The translations under genes were made by a program, and so were the position numbers. From Streptomyces marokkonensis (GTDB lineage: Bacteria; Actinomycetota; Actinomycetes; Streptomycetales; Streptomycetaceae): a DNA stretch of 64,000 nucleotides. A model generated the notes under the pieces. It was given only the letters and a program-made list of their open reading frames with translations, ran no database searches and was not told where the DNA came from. Shown here piece after piece: positions 15,647-25,151 of this stretch (positions are counted from its first letter, which is position 1; every line of letters begins with the position of its first letter). The DNA is taken from the NCBI RefSeq assembly GCF_008312835.1, contig NZ_VSKS01000009.1:124001-188000 (forward strand), in the 5' to 3' direction.

Positions 15647-16465
15647 TCAGGCGGAGGCCGACGGGGCGTCGGCGCTCTTTCCGGAGGCTGCGGCTTCGGC
15701 GGCGTGGACGACCTCCTCGGCCTCGGCCGCCGCCTTGGCCCGCTCGTCCGCCGCGGCCCGGATGGACCGCCACGCGGACTCGGCGGCCTGCTGCTCCGCC
15801 TCCTTCTTGCTGCGGCCGGTGCCGGTGCCGTACGAGACGCCTCCGACGCGGGCGGCAGCAGTGAAGGTCTTCTCGTGGTCCGGGCCGGTCTCCGTGACCA
15901 GGTACTCGGGCACGCCGAGGCCTTCGGTCGCGGTGAGCTCCTGGAGACTGGTCTTCCAGTCCAGGCCGGCACCGAGGTTCGAGGATTTCTCGATCAAGGG
16001 GTCGAACAGGCGGTGCACCAGCTCCGCCGCCGAGTCCAGTCCCTGGTCGAGATAGACGGCGCCGATCACCGCTTCGAGGGTGTCGGCGAGAATGGATGCC
16101 TTGTCCCGGCCTCCCGTGCCCTCTTCACCGCGGCCGAGCCGGATGAAGGAGCCCAGTTCGAGCCCGCGGCCCACTTCCGCCAGCGCACGCGAGTTGACCA
16201 CCGCGGCCCGCAGCTTGGCCAGTTGGCCTTCGGGCAGGTCGGGGTGGGTGCGGTACAGCGTGTCCGTGACGACGAGGCCGAGCACGGAGTCCCCGAGGAA
16301 CTCCAGCCGCTCGTTCGTCGGCAGACCGCCGTTCTCGTACGCGTAGGAACGGTGGGTCAGCGCACGCACCAGAAGGGCGGACTCGACCTGGTAGCCGAGC
16401 CGCCCTTCCAGAAGCGTGTGGGACGAGGCCTGGTTGTCCGCAGAGTTTTTCTTCGGCGTGGACAC
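15647..16465 (-). CDS. rnc: Ribonuclease III
   Basis: Double-strand-specific endoribonuclease (272 residues) for rRNA and mRNA processing; in S. coelicolor the same gene is absB, a global regulator of antibiotic production. The catalytic domain (about 15-150) has [17 protein letters not shown] with the metal-binding Glu and Asp and later [15 protein letters not shown]. The C-terminal dsRNA-binding domain has [11 protein letters not shown] and [20 protein letters not shown], followed by an alanine-rich tail. The GTG at 16465 ([12 protein letters not shown]) has GAGAGG upstream. The order DUF177-rpmF-rnc-mutM is the conserved actinobacterial cluster; rpmF ends 19 bases before rnc. Confidence 0.97.
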   Translation of the reverse strand: MSTPKKNSADNQASSHTLLEGRLGYQVESALLVRALTHRSYAYENGGLPTNERLEFLGDSVLGLVVTDTLYRTHPDLPEGQLAKLRAAVVNSRALAEVGRGLELGSFIRLGRGEEGTGGRDKASILADTLEAVIGAVYLDQGLDSAAELVHRLFDPLIEKSSNLGAGLDWKTSLQELTATEGLGVPEYLVTETGPDHEKTFTAAARVGGVSYGTGTGRSKKEAEQQAAESAWRSIRAAADERAKAAAEAEEVVHAAEAAASGKSADAPSASA

Positions 16466-16484
16466 AGTGCCTCTCACCAGCCGC

Positions 16485-16658
16485 TCAGACCTCGAGGACC
16501 TGGCGCTTGTTGTAGGTGCCGCAAGACGGGCACGCGATGTGCTGCTGCTTGGGCTCGTGGCAGCGCTCGCACGCAACCAGGGTGGGGACCGCAGCCTTCC
16601 ACTGCGACCGGCGGTGGCGCGTGTTGCTGCGCGACATCTTCCGCTTCGGAACAGCCAC
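16485..16658 (-). CDS. rpmF: 50S ribosomal protein L32
   Basis: A 57-residue ribosomal protein starting GTG 16658 after AGGAGAAG. It shows the typical basic start [20 protein letters not shown] and a complete zinc ribbon, CERCHEPKQ then [15 protein letters not shown]. With all four cysteines it is the C+ (zinc) form, in contrast to zinc-free paralogs made under zinc limitation. The start is two bases from the DUF177 stop, so the two are translationally close. Confidence 0.97.
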   Translation of the reverse strand: MAVPKRKMSRSNTRHRRSQWKAAVPTLVACERCHEPKQQHIACPSCGTYNKRQVLEV

Positions 16659-16660
16659 GG

Positions 16661-17305
16661 CTACTTCTCCTGCTTCTCGTCGACGCCAGGTTCGGCGCCG
16701 CTCATCTCGTCCTTCTCGCCGTCCGTCATGGTGTCGGCGAGTCCCTGCAAAGCCGCCCAACGGATGTCGACGGCATCATGGTGGTGGTCCGGGTCGTCAG
16801 CGAGCCGTGCTCCGCACTCGGAGCACAGACCCGGGCAGTCTTCCTGGCACACCGGCTGCATCGGCAGTGCGAGCACCACCGCGTCGCGCAGCACCGGCTC
16901 GAGGTCGAGCAAGCCGTCCTCGAGGAAGAGCCTGTCCTCGTCGTCCTCGGCGTCGTCGCCCGGTTCCGCGATCACGCGGCCCCGGTCGTCGGCGTCATGG
17001 TACGAGAACAGCTCCTGGAAGTCCGCTTCGAGCTCCAGCTCCAGCGGCTCCAGACACCTTACGCACTCCCCACGGGCCCTGGCACGGCCGGTGCCTGTGA
17101 CGAGCACACCATCCATGACCGACTCGAGCCGGAGTTCGAGCTCCACCGGGGCGCCTTCCGGCACTCCGATGATCCCTTGGACACCGAAGTCCTTGGGGGC
17201 GTCGACCGTACGGGACAGACGCTGCAGCGCACCGGGCCGCCGCCCCAGCTCGTGCGTGTCGAACACGAGGGGGTTGCGGTGGTCGAGGCGGGCGTTCAGG
17301 GTCAT
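16661..17305 (-). CDS. YceD/DUF177 family protein
   Basis: A 214-residue acidic protein. The family core has two cysteine pairs: [20 protein letters not shown] (about 79-98) and [16 protein letters not shown] (about 154-170), probably a metal site. In bacteria and plants members are needed for 23S rRNA accumulation and are encoded directly before rpmF, as here with two bases between the genes. The C-terminal tail ([20 protein letters not shown]) is acidic and likely disordered. ATG 17305. The 145-base gap before the SepIVA-like gene has no obvious terminator, so the operon promoter may lie there or further upstream. Confidence 0.93.
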   Translation of the reverse strand: MTLNARLDHRNPLVFDTHELGRRPGALQRLSRTVDAPKDFGVQGIIGVPEGAPVELELRLESVMDGVLVTGTGRARARGECVRCLEPLELELEADFQELFSYHDADDRGRVIAEPGDDAEDDEDRLFLEDGLLDLEPVLRDAVVLALPMQPVCQEDCPGLCSECGARLADDPDHHHDAVDIRWAALQGLADTMTDGEKDEMSGAEPGVDEKQEK

Positions 17306-17450
17306 TCCTGCTTTCGGTCTTCGAGCTCATACCGCTGCCGTGCGGGATTCCCGGGCAGCTCGGATCGCGGGCGTATACGGCGACGGCGCAAGCGCACACG
17401 CGACCGAAGAGCCAGGATACTGGACCTTTCGCTCTCGGCCCAATCCGCCC

Positions 17451-18536
17451 CTACAGACCCCGCTCGCGCTCATAGGCACGCAGCTGCTCGGGCGTGATCA
17501 TGCTGGTGTCGAAGAGGCTGGTCTCGTCCAGGGCATAGCCCTGCTGGGCCTGTTGCCGGGGCTGCTGGGCCTGGTTCGGATCGTACGCCTGCTGCTGGGC
17601 GTCGTAGCCCTGGTACCCGGCGTACGGGTCGGCCTGCTGGATGGGGGCGGCACCCGCCGGAGCGTAGCCGGAGCCGGGGGAGTACTGGTCCTGCCCGCCG
17701 CCGTACTGCTGCTGGTAACCGCCGTAGGGGTCCTGCTGCTGCGCGTAGCCGTAGGCGGGCTCCGGCTGGGTGTACGGCTGCTGCGGCTGCGGTTCGGGCT
17801 GCCTGGACGGTGCCTGGTCGGCGACCGTCGCGAGGTCGGCGAGGTAGTCCGCGTCGCTGGTGTGCTGGACGGTCGTGAGGTCGTCGGCGAGGGCGCCGAG
17901 GTCGTCGGAGGCGATCCGGCCGTGCAGCTTCTGCCGGCCCCGGCCGACCGCCTCCAGGGTCTTGGCGAGGACCGCCTCGAAGGCGCCGAGCTTGACGTCG
18001 ACGTACTCGTCGGCGGTGCGGCGCAGCGTCTCCGGGTCGTGGCTGCGCTCGGGGGCGTCCTCGTCCTCGTAGCCCTGCTCGTCGAGGCCGGGACCGGTGC
18101 CGAGCAGCTTCTCACGGCCGCGGCCGACCGAGCCGAGCGTCTTGGTGAGGACGACCTCGAAGTTGGCGAGCTTGGAGTCGACGTAGTCGTCGGCTTCCGC
18201 GCGGATCTCCTCGGCCTCCTTGCGGGCCTCGGCGAGGATCCGGTCGGCCTCGGACTGCGAGCGGCGGGCGATCTCGGTGTCGGAGATCAGGGAGCCGCGC
18301 TGGGCGTGCGCGCTCTCGATGATCCGCTCGGCCTCCTGGCGGGCCTGCTCGACCATCTGTTCCCGGCCGCCGATCAACTCCTGGGCCTGGGCGAGGGAGT
18401 CGGGCAGTGCCGCGCGCACCTCGTCCAGCATCGAGAGCAGTTCGGCGCGGTTGACCACGCACGAGGCCGACATGGGCATCGACCGGGCACCGGAGACCGC
18501 GGCGACGATCTCGTCGAGCTTCTTCTGCACGTCCAC
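17451..18536 (-). CDS. DivIVA-like cell division/polar growth protein (SepIVA homologue)
   Basis: A 361-residue coiled-coil protein. The first about 160 residues are charged helix with long heptad stretches (VEQARQEAERIIESAHAQRG, ADRILAEARKEAEEIRAEAD), and a repeated module FEVVLTKTLGSVGRGREKL / FEAVLAKTLEAVGRGRQKL occurs at about 125 and 185. The C-terminal third is a Gln/Tyr/Gly/Pro-rich disordered region ending ITPEQLRAYERERGL. Gene position next to DUF177-rnc matches mycobacterial SepIVA, a divisome and cell-envelope factor, so this is most likely its counterpart. The GTG at 18536 has no strong ribosome site. An exact role in hyphae is not known to me. Confidence 0.85.
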   Translation of the reverse strand: MDVQKKLDEIVAAVSGARSMPMSASCVVNRAELLSMLDEVRAALPDSLAQAQELIGGREQMVEQARQEAERIIESAHAQRGSLISDTEIARRSQSEADRILAEARKEAEEIRAEADDYVDSKLANFEVVLTKTLGSVGRGREKLLGTGPGLDEQGYEDEDAPERSHDPETLRRTADEYVDVKLGAFEAVLAKTLEAVGRGRQKLHGRIASDDLGALADDLTTVQHTSDADYLADLATVADQAPSRQPEPQPQQPYTQPEPAYGYAQQQDPYGGYQQQYGGGQDQYSPGSGYAPAGAAPIQQADPYAGYQGYDAQQQAYDPNQAQQPRQQAQQGYALDETSLFDTSMITPEQLRAYERERGL

Positions 18537-18645
18537 CTGTGCTCGCCACTCTCTACAGCTGTGTTGGAGACGGACGGGACGACTGTACGGCCCTGGGGCG
18601 CCCGGTGGACACCGGCCGCCCGCACGGCGACGGCCGTGCGCCGGG

Positions 18646-19125
18646 TCAGTCCTTGCGCAGGCGTCCGGTGAGGGCCGTCAGGACCTCCGGCGGCACCAGG
18701 TGGGAGACGTCGCCGCCCCACGCCGCGACCTCCTTGACGAGCGAGGAGGACAGGAAGCTGTAGGTGGGGTTGGTGGGGACGAAGAGGGTCTCCACGCCGG
18801 AGAGGCCGTTGTTCATCTGGGCCATCTGCAGTTCGTAGTCGAAGTCGCTGACCGCGCGCAGGCCCTTGACGATGGCGGGGATGTCGCGCTGCTTGCAGAA
18901 GTCGACGAGAAGGCCGTGGAAGGCCTCGACGCGGACGTTGCCGTACTCGGCGGTGACCCGGCGGATCAGGTCGATCCGCTCCTCGATCTCGAACAGTCCC
19001 TTCTTGGACTGGTTGATCATCACCGCGACGTAGACCTCGTCGTACAGCCGGGAGGCCCGGGCAATGATGTCGAGGTGTCCGTTGGTGATCGGGTCGAACG
19101 ACCCGGGGCATACGGCGCGGCGCAC
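18646..19125 (-). CDS. coaD: Phosphopantetheine adenylyltransferase
   Basis: Fourth enzyme of coenzyme A biosynthesis: transfers AMP from ATP to 4'-phosphopantetheine. The 159-residue protein has the nucleotidyltransferase motif [18 protein letters not shown] (HxGH-type) at the start and the second signature [18 protein letters not shown] near residue 125. The GTG at 19125 (VRRAVCPG) follows GAGGG and gives the standard length; an in-frame ATG ten codons upstream at 19155 would overlap the rsmD stop. rsmD-coaD is a frequent pair. Confidence 0.97.
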   Translation of the reverse strand: MRRAVCPGSFDPITNGHLDIIARASRLYDEVYVAVMINQSKKGLFEIEERIDLIRRVTAEYGNVRVEAFHGLLVDFCKQRDIPAIVKGLRAVSDFDYELQMAQMNNGLSGVETLFVPTNPTYSFLSSSLVKEVAAWGGDVSHLVPPEVLTALTGRLRKD

Positions 19126-19151
19126 TGGTGATCCCTCGCTCTCCGGTCCGG

Positions 19152-19739
19152 TCATCGTGCGTCTTCGCACGTAGAGGCGGCGCGACCGTACCAAAACGTT
19201 CCCTCGCCGTAGCGACGGTCCCGGATCGCCTCGAAGCCGGACGGCCAGGCGAATTCCCCGCCTCTGGTGCTGCGCTCCACGGTGACGAGGGCTTCGTCCG
19301 TGAGCCAGCCCTCCGAGCGGAGTGTGAGCAGAATCTCGCGAAGATCGTCGTCCGCGACCGCGTAGGGCGGGTCGAGGAACGCGATGTCGTACGGCTCCCG
19401 CGGGGGCGCCGCCCGGACGATCTGTTCCGCTTTGCCGGATCTGACCTCGGCACCGGGGAGTCCGAGCGCCTTCACGTTCTCCCGGACCGTGCGGACGGCG
19501 CGTGCGGCGGCCTCGACGAGCAGGACGTGCCCGGCGCCCCGGGACAGCGCCTCCAGCCCGACGGCACCGGAACCGGCGTACAGGTCGAGGACGCGTTCGC
19601 CGTCCAGCGGGCCGCCGAGCAGCGACTGCCAGGTGGAGAAGAGGCCTTCGCGCGCCCGGTCGGAGGTCGGGCGGGTGCCCTGGCCCGGCGGGACGGCCAG
19701 GCGGCGTCCGCCGGCCGTGCCGGCGATCACGCGGGTCAT
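19152..19739 (-). CDS. rsmD: 16S rRNA (guanine-966-N2)-methyltransferase
   Basis: SAM-dependent methyltransferase of 195 residues acting on 16S rRNA G966. Motif [21 protein letters not shown] is at residues 50-69 and the catalytic DPPY motif ([12 protein letters not shown]) at 123-126, as in N2-guanine and N6-adenine methylases. ATG 19739. It lies 49 bases downstream of recG and ends 26 bases before the coaD start, forming a recG-rsmD-coaD unit. Confidence 0.95.
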   Translation of the reverse strand: MTRVIAGTAGGRRLAVPPGQGTRPTSDRAREGLFSTWQSLLGGPLDGERVLDLYAGSGAVGLEALSRGAGHVLLVEAAARAVRTVRENVKALGLPGAEVRSGKAEQIVRAAPPREPYDIAFLDPPYAVADDDLREILLTLRSEGWLTDEALVTVERSTRGGEFAWPSGFEAIRDRRYGEGTFWYGRAASTCEDAR

Positions 19740-19788
19740 GTCCTCGGTCCTTGTCGGTGGGTGCTGGTCGGTGGCCGCTTCCAGTCTG

Positions 19789-21996
19789 TCAGCCCTTCTC
19801 CAGGTACTGCTCCCGCTCCTCGTCCAGCAGCGCGTCCAGGGCCGTGCGCAGGGCGGGCAGGTCCGTCAGCTCCGGGTCGGCGGCGACGATCCTCGTGGCC
19901 TCCTCGCGGGCCTCGGCGATGATCTCCTCGTCGTCGATGACGGCGAGCATGCGCAGGCTGGAGCGGGTGCCGGACTGGGCCTGGCCCAGCACGTCCCCCT
20001 CGCGGCGCTGCTCCAGGTCGATCCGGGAGAGCTCGAAGCCGTCGAGGGTGGAGGCGACGGCGTTCAGCCGCTGCCGGGCCGGGCTCGCCTCGGGCATCTC
20101 GGTGACCAGCAGACACAGTCCGGGGGCGGAGCCGCGGCCGACCCGGCCGCGCAGCTGGTGGAGCTGGGAGACACCGAAGCGGTCGGCGTCCATGATCACC
20201 ATAGCGGTGGCGTTGGGGACGTTGACGCCGACCTCGATGACGGTCGTGGCGACCAGGACGTCGGCCTCGCCGGCGGCGAAGCGGCGCATGACGGCGTCCT
20301 TGTCGTCCGGCTGCATGCGTCCGTGCAGGACCTCGACCCGGAGTCCCCGCAGCGGCCCTTTCGCGAGGTGGTCGGCGATGTCCAGAACGGCGAGCGGGGG
20401 CCGCTTCTCGGCTTCGTCCTCGGGGGACTTCGTCTTCGCCGTCCCCTTCGGAGCGTCCTCCTCGTCACCGATGCGGGGACAGACCACGTACGCCTGGTGG
20501 CCGTTCGCCACCTCCTCGCGCACCCGCTCCCAGGCGCGGGCGAGGAAGTGCGGCTTGTCGGCGGCCGGCACGACGTGGCTGGCGATCGGCGAGCGCCCGG
20601 CCGGGAGCTGGTCGAGGACGGAGGTCTCCAGGTCGCCGAAGACGGTCATGGCGACCGTCCGCGGAATGGGCGTGGCGGTCATGACGAGCAGGTGCGGCGG
20701 TTGTTTGCCCTTGCCGCGCAGGGCGTCGCGCTGCTCCACGCCGAAGCGGTGCTGTTCGTCGACCACGACCAGGCCCAGGTCGTGGAACTGCACCTTGTCC
20801 TCGATCAGCGCGTGCGTGCCGATGACGATGCCGGCCTCGCCGGTGGCCAGGTCGAGCAGGGCGTGGCGGCGCGCCGCCGCCCCCATGGAGCCGGTGAGCA
20901 GCACCACCTTGGTGGCGTCCTCCGCTCCCCCGAGCATCCCTCCCTCGGCCAGCTCGCCCATCATCTCGGTGACCGACCGGTGGTGCTGCTGGGCGAGCAC
21001 CTCGGTGGGCGCGAGCATCGCCGCCTGCCCGCCCGCGTCGACGACGGCGAGCATGGCGCGCAGGGCGACCATGGTCTTGCCGCTGCCGACCTCGCCCTGG
21101 AGCAGGCGGTGCATCGGGTGTTCGGTGGCGAGGTCGGTGAAGATCTCCTCGGAGACCTTCCGCTGGCCCTCGGTGAGGGTGAAGGGGAGGCGGGCGTCGA
21201 AGGCGGTGAGGAGGCCGTCGGGCTTCGGGCGCCGGGCGACGGCGGGCAGCAGCGCGTCGGCGTGACGGCGGCGGGCGAGGGCGGTCTGGAGGACGAAGGC
21301 CTCGTCCCATTTGAGGCGCGCGCGGGCGTCCTCGATGTCCGCCCTGGTGTGGGGACGGTGGATCTTCAGCAGGGCCTCGGGGAGCGGGACCAGTCCGCGG
21401 CCCGCGCGCAGGGGGTCCGGGAGCGGGTCCAGTGCCTCCTGGGCGCTGGGCAGGACCGTCTGGAGTGCCTTGCCGATCTTCCAGGACTCCATCTTGGCGG
21501 TGGCGGGGTAGATCGGGATGAGGGCGCCGGCCCAGGTCTCGACCGTCTCCCCGGCGTCGCCGCGCAGCAGTTCGTAGGCGGGGTGGGCGAGTTGCAGTCG
21601 GCGGTTGAAGACGGAGACCTTGCCGGCGAACATCGCGCGGGTGCCCGGCAGGAGTTCCTTGTGGGGCTTGTGGACGCCGGCGCCGAAGAAGACCAGTTGC
21701 AGCCGGCCGCTGCCGTCCGTGATGGTCACCTCCAGGCGCTGGCCCTTGCCGCGCGGGGCCTTGGCGGAGGCGAAGGTGTGCAGGCGGGCGTCGGCGACCT
21801 GGGCGACCACCGTGACGTGTTCGTCCATGGGGAGGTCGGCGAGGTGGGTGAGCCGGCCGCGCTCCTCGTACCGGCGCGGGTAGTGGTGGAGGAGGTCGCC
21901 GACGGTCTGCAGGCCGAGATGCTCGGCCATCACCTTCGCGGTGGCGGGGCCGAGCACCTTCTTCAGTGGTTCTTCCAGTGCGGGCACGAGATCCAT
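19789..21996 (-). CDS. recG: ATP-dependent DNA helicase RecG
   Basis: Branched-DNA translocase that remodels stalled forks and Holliday junctions. The 735-residue protein has an N-terminal wedge/OB region (about 1-270), then SF2 helicase motifs: MHRLLQGEVGSGKTMVALRA (Walker A), DEQHRFGVEQRDALRGKG (DExH variant), VMTATPIPRTVAMTV, and C-terminal DVLVATTVIEVGVNVPNAT and QLHQLRGRVGRG. An insertion of about 20 charged residues (KGTAKTKSPEDEAEKRPP) sits in the second helicase lobe. ATG 21996 (MDLVPALEEPL) starts the family alignment. It is followed closely by rsmD and preceded by the YloV-like gene, a conserved neighbour pair in Gram-positives. Confidence 0.96.
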   Translation of the reverse strand: MDLVPALEEPLKKVLGPATAKVMAEHLGLQTVGDLLHHYPRRYEERGRLTHLADLPMDEHVTVVAQVADARLHTFASAKAPRGKGQRLEVTITDGSGRLQLVFFGAGVHKPHKELLPGTRAMFAGKVSVFNRRLQLAHPAYELLRGDAGETVETWAGALIPIYPATAKMESWKIGKALQTVLPSAQEALDPLPDPLRAGRGLVPLPEALLKIHRPHTRADIEDARARLKWDEAFVLQTALARRRHADALLPAVARRPKPDGLLTAFDARLPFTLTEGQRKVSEEIFTDLATEHPMHRLLQGEVGSGKTMVALRAMLAVVDAGGQAAMLAPTEVLAQQHHRSVTEMMGELAEGGMLGGAEDATKVVLLTGSMGAAARRHALLDLATGEAGIVIGTHALIEDKVQFHDLGLVVVDEQHRFGVEQRDALRGKGKQPPHLLVMTATPIPRTVAMTVFGDLETSVLDQLPAGRSPIASHVVPAADKPHFLARAWERVREEVANGHQAYVVCPRIGDEEDAPKGTAKTKSPEDEAEKRPPLAVLDIADHLAKGPLRGLRVEVLHGRMQPDDKDAVMRRFAAGEADVLVATTVIEVGVNVPNATAMVIMDADRFGVSQLHQLRGRVGRGSAPGLCLLVTEMPEASPARQRLNAVASTLDGFELSRIDLEQRREGDVLGQAQSGTRSSLRMLAVIDDEEIIAEAREEATRIVAADPELTDLPALRTALDALLDEEREQYLEKG

Positions 21997-22069
21997 TGCA
22001 CACCACCGCACTGACAACGCGTGGAGGGCGGGGCCACCGGTTCCGGCCGAGTCCCGCGGAACCGCCGGC

Positions 22070-23749
22070 TCACTCGACCCCGATGAGGAGGAGGGCGCCC
22101 TGTCCGCCGCCGTCGTAGACCACCGTGTCGACGGCGAGGTAGCCCTCGCGGACGCGGGTCTCCAGGCGGGCGGCGACGGATGCGGGGGCACCGTCGCCGA
22201 GGACCAGGGTGACCAGTTCGCCGCCGGCCGCGAGCATGCGGTCGAGTACGGCCTCGGCGGTGGCCGTGACGTCCTGCCCGATCACGGCGACGTCGCCGTC
22301 GACCAGGCCGAGGACGTCCCCCGCCTGGCAGATGCCCGCCATCGTCCAGGACTGGCGCTCGGCGACGGTGACCTCGGCGTAGCGGGTCGCGCCCGCCGCG
22401 GACGTCATCGCCACCACGTCCTCGTCGAAGCGGCGTCCCGGCTCGTGCACGGCCAGCGCCGCGATGCCCTGGACCGCGGAGCGGGTCGGGATGAGGGCCA
22501 CCCTGACGCCCTCGGCCCGTACCTGCTCGGCCGCCGCCGCCGCGGTGTGGCGCAGGTCCGCGTCGTTGGGCAGCAGCACCACCTCGCGCGCGTGCGCGCG
22601 CCGTACGGCCTCGACGAGCTCACCGCTGGCGGGCGGCTCCCCGGGACGGGCGAGCACGGTGGTGGCGCCCGCCTCCGTGTACAGCCCCGCCAGGCCCTCG
22701 CCGGGCACCACGGCCACGACGGCCCGCTGAGCGCGTTCGCCCCGGGTCCACTCGGCTCCCGTCGTGTGGACGTCCCCGGCGCCGAAGTGGGTGATGCGGA
22801 TCCGGTAGGGCCGCCCGGCCTCGACGCCGGCCTCCACGGCGGCGCCGGCGTCGTCGACGTGCACATGGACGTTCCACAGCCCGTCCCCGCCGACCACGAC
22901 GAGCGAGTCGCCCAGCCCGTCGAGCCGTTCCCGCAGCCGCGCGACGGCCGCGTCCCCGGCCTCCAGCAGGTAGATCACCTCGAAGGCGGGTCCCCCCTGC
23001 CCCGGGGCGGGAGTGCCGTCAGCGCACTCGGCCGGGTCCCGGGACGTGCCGTCGCGGGCCTCCACGCGCGCGTGCCGGTCGTGCGGCGTTTCCCCGGTGA
23101 ACGTCGCCACCAGTGCCGCGAGCACCGACACCAGCCCCCTGCCGCCGGCGTCCACCACTCCCGCGCGCCGGAGTACCGGGAGCTGGTCCGGTGTCTCGGC
23201 GAGCGCCGCCCGGGCGCCCTCGTGGGCCGCCCGGGCCACCGCGCCGCAGTCGCCCTCCGCCGCTTCGGCGGCGTGGGCGGCGGCCGAGGCGACGGTGAGG
23301 ACCGTGCCCTCGACGGGGTGCGCCACCGCCTGGCGCGCGGAGTCGGCCGCGCGCCTGAGGGCGAGCCCCAGTCCCCGGCCGTCGGCGTGGCCCGGGGCCT
23401 CGTCGCCGGTCAGCACCTGGGCCATCCCGCGCAGCATCTGCGCCAGGATCGTCCCGGAGTTCCCGCGGGCGCCGATCAGCGCTCCGTGCGCCATCGCCCG
23501 TACCGCGTCGGCCAGGGTCGGCCCCGGTTCCCGGTTGCCGCCGGCCTCGTGGCCCGCGAACACCGCCTCCACCGCCGCGGCCGCCGATTCCACAGTCAGA
23601 TAGAGGTTCGTTCCGGTGTCGCCGTCCGCCACGGGATAGACGTTGATCGCGTCGATCTCCTCCCGGGCCCGTCCCAGGGCGTCGAGCGCGAGACCGCACC
23701 AGGCACGCACCGCGAGAGCATCGAAGAATGTCTGCGGCACCTGCGCCAC
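22070..23749 (-). CDS. DhaL-domain (YloV/FakA-like) kinase-family protein
   Basis: A protein of about 559 residues. The N-terminal DhaL domain (about 10-210) has the nucleotide/Mg loop AINVYPVADGDTGTNLYLT (three Asp/Asn ligands) and GARGNSGTILAQMLRG; the C-terminal half (about 260-559) is the DegV-like region of the DAK2-fusion (YloV) family. FakA of Firmicutes, with the same architecture, phosphorylates fatty acids bound by FakB (a DegV protein). Whether the streptomycete enzyme does the same is inference. Start: two in-frame GTGs, at 23749 (after GGGAGG, chosen) and 23740, are equally plausible. It lies upstream of recG and is divergent from rpmB. Confidence 0.88.
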   Translation of the reverse strand: MAQVPQTFFDALAVRAWCGLALDALGRAREEIDAINVYPVADGDTGTNLYLTVESAAAAVEAVFAGHEAGGNREPGPTLADAVRAMAHGALIGARGNSGTILAQMLRGMAQVLTGDEAPGHADGRGLGLALRRAADSARQAVAHPVEGTVLTVASAAAHAAEAAEGDCGAVARAAHEGARAALAETPDQLPVLRRAGVVDAGGRGLVSVLAALVATFTGETPHDRHARVEARDGTSRDPAECADGTPAPGQGGPAFEVIYLLEAGDAAVARLRERLDGLGDSLVVVGGDGLWNVHVHVDDAGAAVEAGVEAGRPYRIRITHFGAGDVHTTGAEWTRGERAQRAVVAVVPGEGLAGLYTEAGATTVLARPGEPPASGELVEAVRRAHAREVVLLPNDADLRHTAAAAAEQVRAEGVRVALIPTRSAVQGIAALAVHEPGRRFDEDVVAMTSAAGATRYAEVTVAERQSWTMAGICQAGDVLGLVDGDVAVIGQDVTATAEAVLDRMLAAGGELVTLVLGDGAPASVAARLETRVREGYLAVDTVVYDGGGQGALLLIGVE

Positions 23750-23961
23750 CTGCGCCTCCCTGAGCTGCTGGACGTGGCACGCAGCGTAGACGGTGGGGCC
23801 CTCCCCACCGGAAGAGGGCCGCAGACGGGCCCCTGAGCTGCCATGGTAGTTTCGTTCTACGGGTGCAGCCGTTGTATGCTGCTCCGGTTGCCCGATCCGA
23901 TCGGGCCTCTCCCCTGGCAACGCCACTCAGATTCCAACAGGACTCCTGGAGCCCTGGATCC

Positions 23962-23983
23962 TGATCCCGGCATGCCGGGATCA
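23962..23983. promoter_or_regulatory. Perfect 22-base palindrome in the rpmB leader
   Basis: TGATCCCGGCATGCCGGGATCA is fully symmetrical and ends 34 bases before the rpmB start. Without a loop or T-run it looks more like an operator or a leader structure than a terminator. A weak promoter candidate (TATGCT at about 23875) lies upstream. The rest of 23750-24017 holds no gene. Confidence 0.6.
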
Positions 23984-24017
23984 ACCGTAAGTGCATCTGA
24001 AGTCTTTGGAGTGACCC

Positions 24018-24203
24018 GTGGCTGCCAACTGCGACGTCTGCGGCAAGGGGCCGGGCTTCGGCAACAACATCTCGCACTCGCACCGCCGTACGTCCCGCCG
24101 CTGGAACCCGAACATCCAGCGTGTGCGTACCGTGGTCGGCGGGACGCCGAAGCGCGTGAACGCCTGCACCTCGTGCATCAAGGCCGGCAAGGTCTCGCGC
24201 TGA
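24018..24203 (+). CDS. rpmB: 50S ribosomal protein L28
   Basis: A 61-residue ribosomal protein, GTG 24018 after TTTGGAG. Sequence [20 protein letters not shown] and then [16 protein letters not shown] are the L28 core, and a second pair [12 protein letters not shown] completes a four-cysteine zinc site (C5, C8 and two C-terminal). It is monocistronic: a strong terminator follows within 45 bases. Confidence 0.97.
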   Translation: MAANCDVCGKGPGFGNNISHSHRRTSRRWNPNIQRVRTVVGGTPKRVNACTSCIKAGKVSR

Positions 24204-24246
24204 CGCTTCCGCTGAGCGCGCGGCCATGACCGGTTTCGCCGCAACG

Positions 24247-24275
24247 GCCGGTCCACTTCGGTGGACCGGCTTTTT
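24247..24275 (+). terminator. Rho-independent terminator of rpmB
   Basis: GCCGGTCCAC-TTCG-GTGGACCGGC followed by TTTTT: a perfect 10-bp stem with a stable UUCG tetraloop. Confidence 0.95.
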
Positions 24276-24353
24276 GCTGTGCCGCGGTGCGCTGTCAGGG
24301 TGTCCGGCGCTGGAGTGGACCGCTCGCGGGAACGGCGGTGCGGCCCCCCTCGG

Positions 24354-25151
24354 TCAGCGCGGCACGCGCAGGTCCCAGGCGTGGTCCACCGGGCCGATGC
24401 CCGCGCCCAGGGCGAAGCCGGCCGCGATCGCTCCGGTGACGTAGTCCTTGGCCGCCGTCACCGCCTCCGGTACGGAGTGCCCCTTCGCCAGGTGTGACGC
24501 GATCGCCGACGCGAGCGTACAGCCGGTGCCGTGCGTGTGCCGGTTGTCGTGTCTCGGCGCCCGCAGCCAGTGCTCCTCGGACCCGTCGGTGAGCAGATCC
24601 ACCGCGTCACCGGAGAGATGGCCGCCCTTGATCACCACCCAGCGCGGACCGAACTCCAGCACCGCCTCCGCCGCCCGGCGCAGATCGGCCTCCGAGCCGA
24701 CCCGTACGCCCGTGAGGTGCGCCACCTCGTCCAGGTTCGGGGTGGCCACGGTCGCCACGGGCAGCAGCCTGCTCCGTACGGAGTCCAGCGCGGAGGCCGC
24801 GAGCAGCGGGTCCCCGTGCTTGGAGACCCCCACCGGGTCGACGACCGCCGGCGCGTCCGTACCGGCGATCAAGTCGGCCACCGCCTCGACGAGTTCGGCG
24901 GAGGACAGCATGCCGGTCTTGACCGCCTGCACCCCGATGTCGTCGGCGACGCTGCGGTACTGGGCCCGCACCGCCTCCACCGGCAGCTCCCAGGCGCCCT
25001 GTACGCCCAGGGAGTTCTGCGCGGTCACCGCGGTGAGCACGCTCATGCCGTGCACGCCGAGCGCGAGCATCGTCTTCAGATCCGCCTGGATGCCCGCACC
25101 GCCGCCGGAGTCGGAGCCGGCGACGGTGAGGACCCTCGGTGGCGCGCTCAC
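24354..25151 (-). CDS. thiD: Hydroxymethylpyrimidine (phosphate) kinase
   Basis: Ribokinase-family enzyme that phosphorylates HMP and HMP-phosphate for thiamine synthesis. The 265-residue protein has [20 protein letters not shown] near the start, [19 protein letters not shown] and the anion-hole/catalytic motif [20 protein letters not shown]. The GTG at 25151 overlaps the thiL stop as GTGA, so translation is coupled. No TPP riboswitch-like element is visible upstream of thiL. Confidence 0.95.
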   Translation of the reverse strand: MSAPPRVLTVAGSDSGGGAGIQADLKTMLALGVHGMSVLTAVTAQNSLGVQGAWELPVEAVRAQYRSVADDIGVQAVKTGMLSSAELVEAVADLIAGTDAPAVVDPVGVSKHGDPLLAASALDSVRSRLLPVATVATPNLDEVAHLTGVRVGSEADLRRAAEAVLEFGPRWVVIKGGHLSGDAVDLLTDGSEEHWLRAPRHDNRHTHGTGCTLASAIASHLAKGHSVPEAVTAAKDYVTGAIAAGFALGAGIGPVDHAWDLRVPR

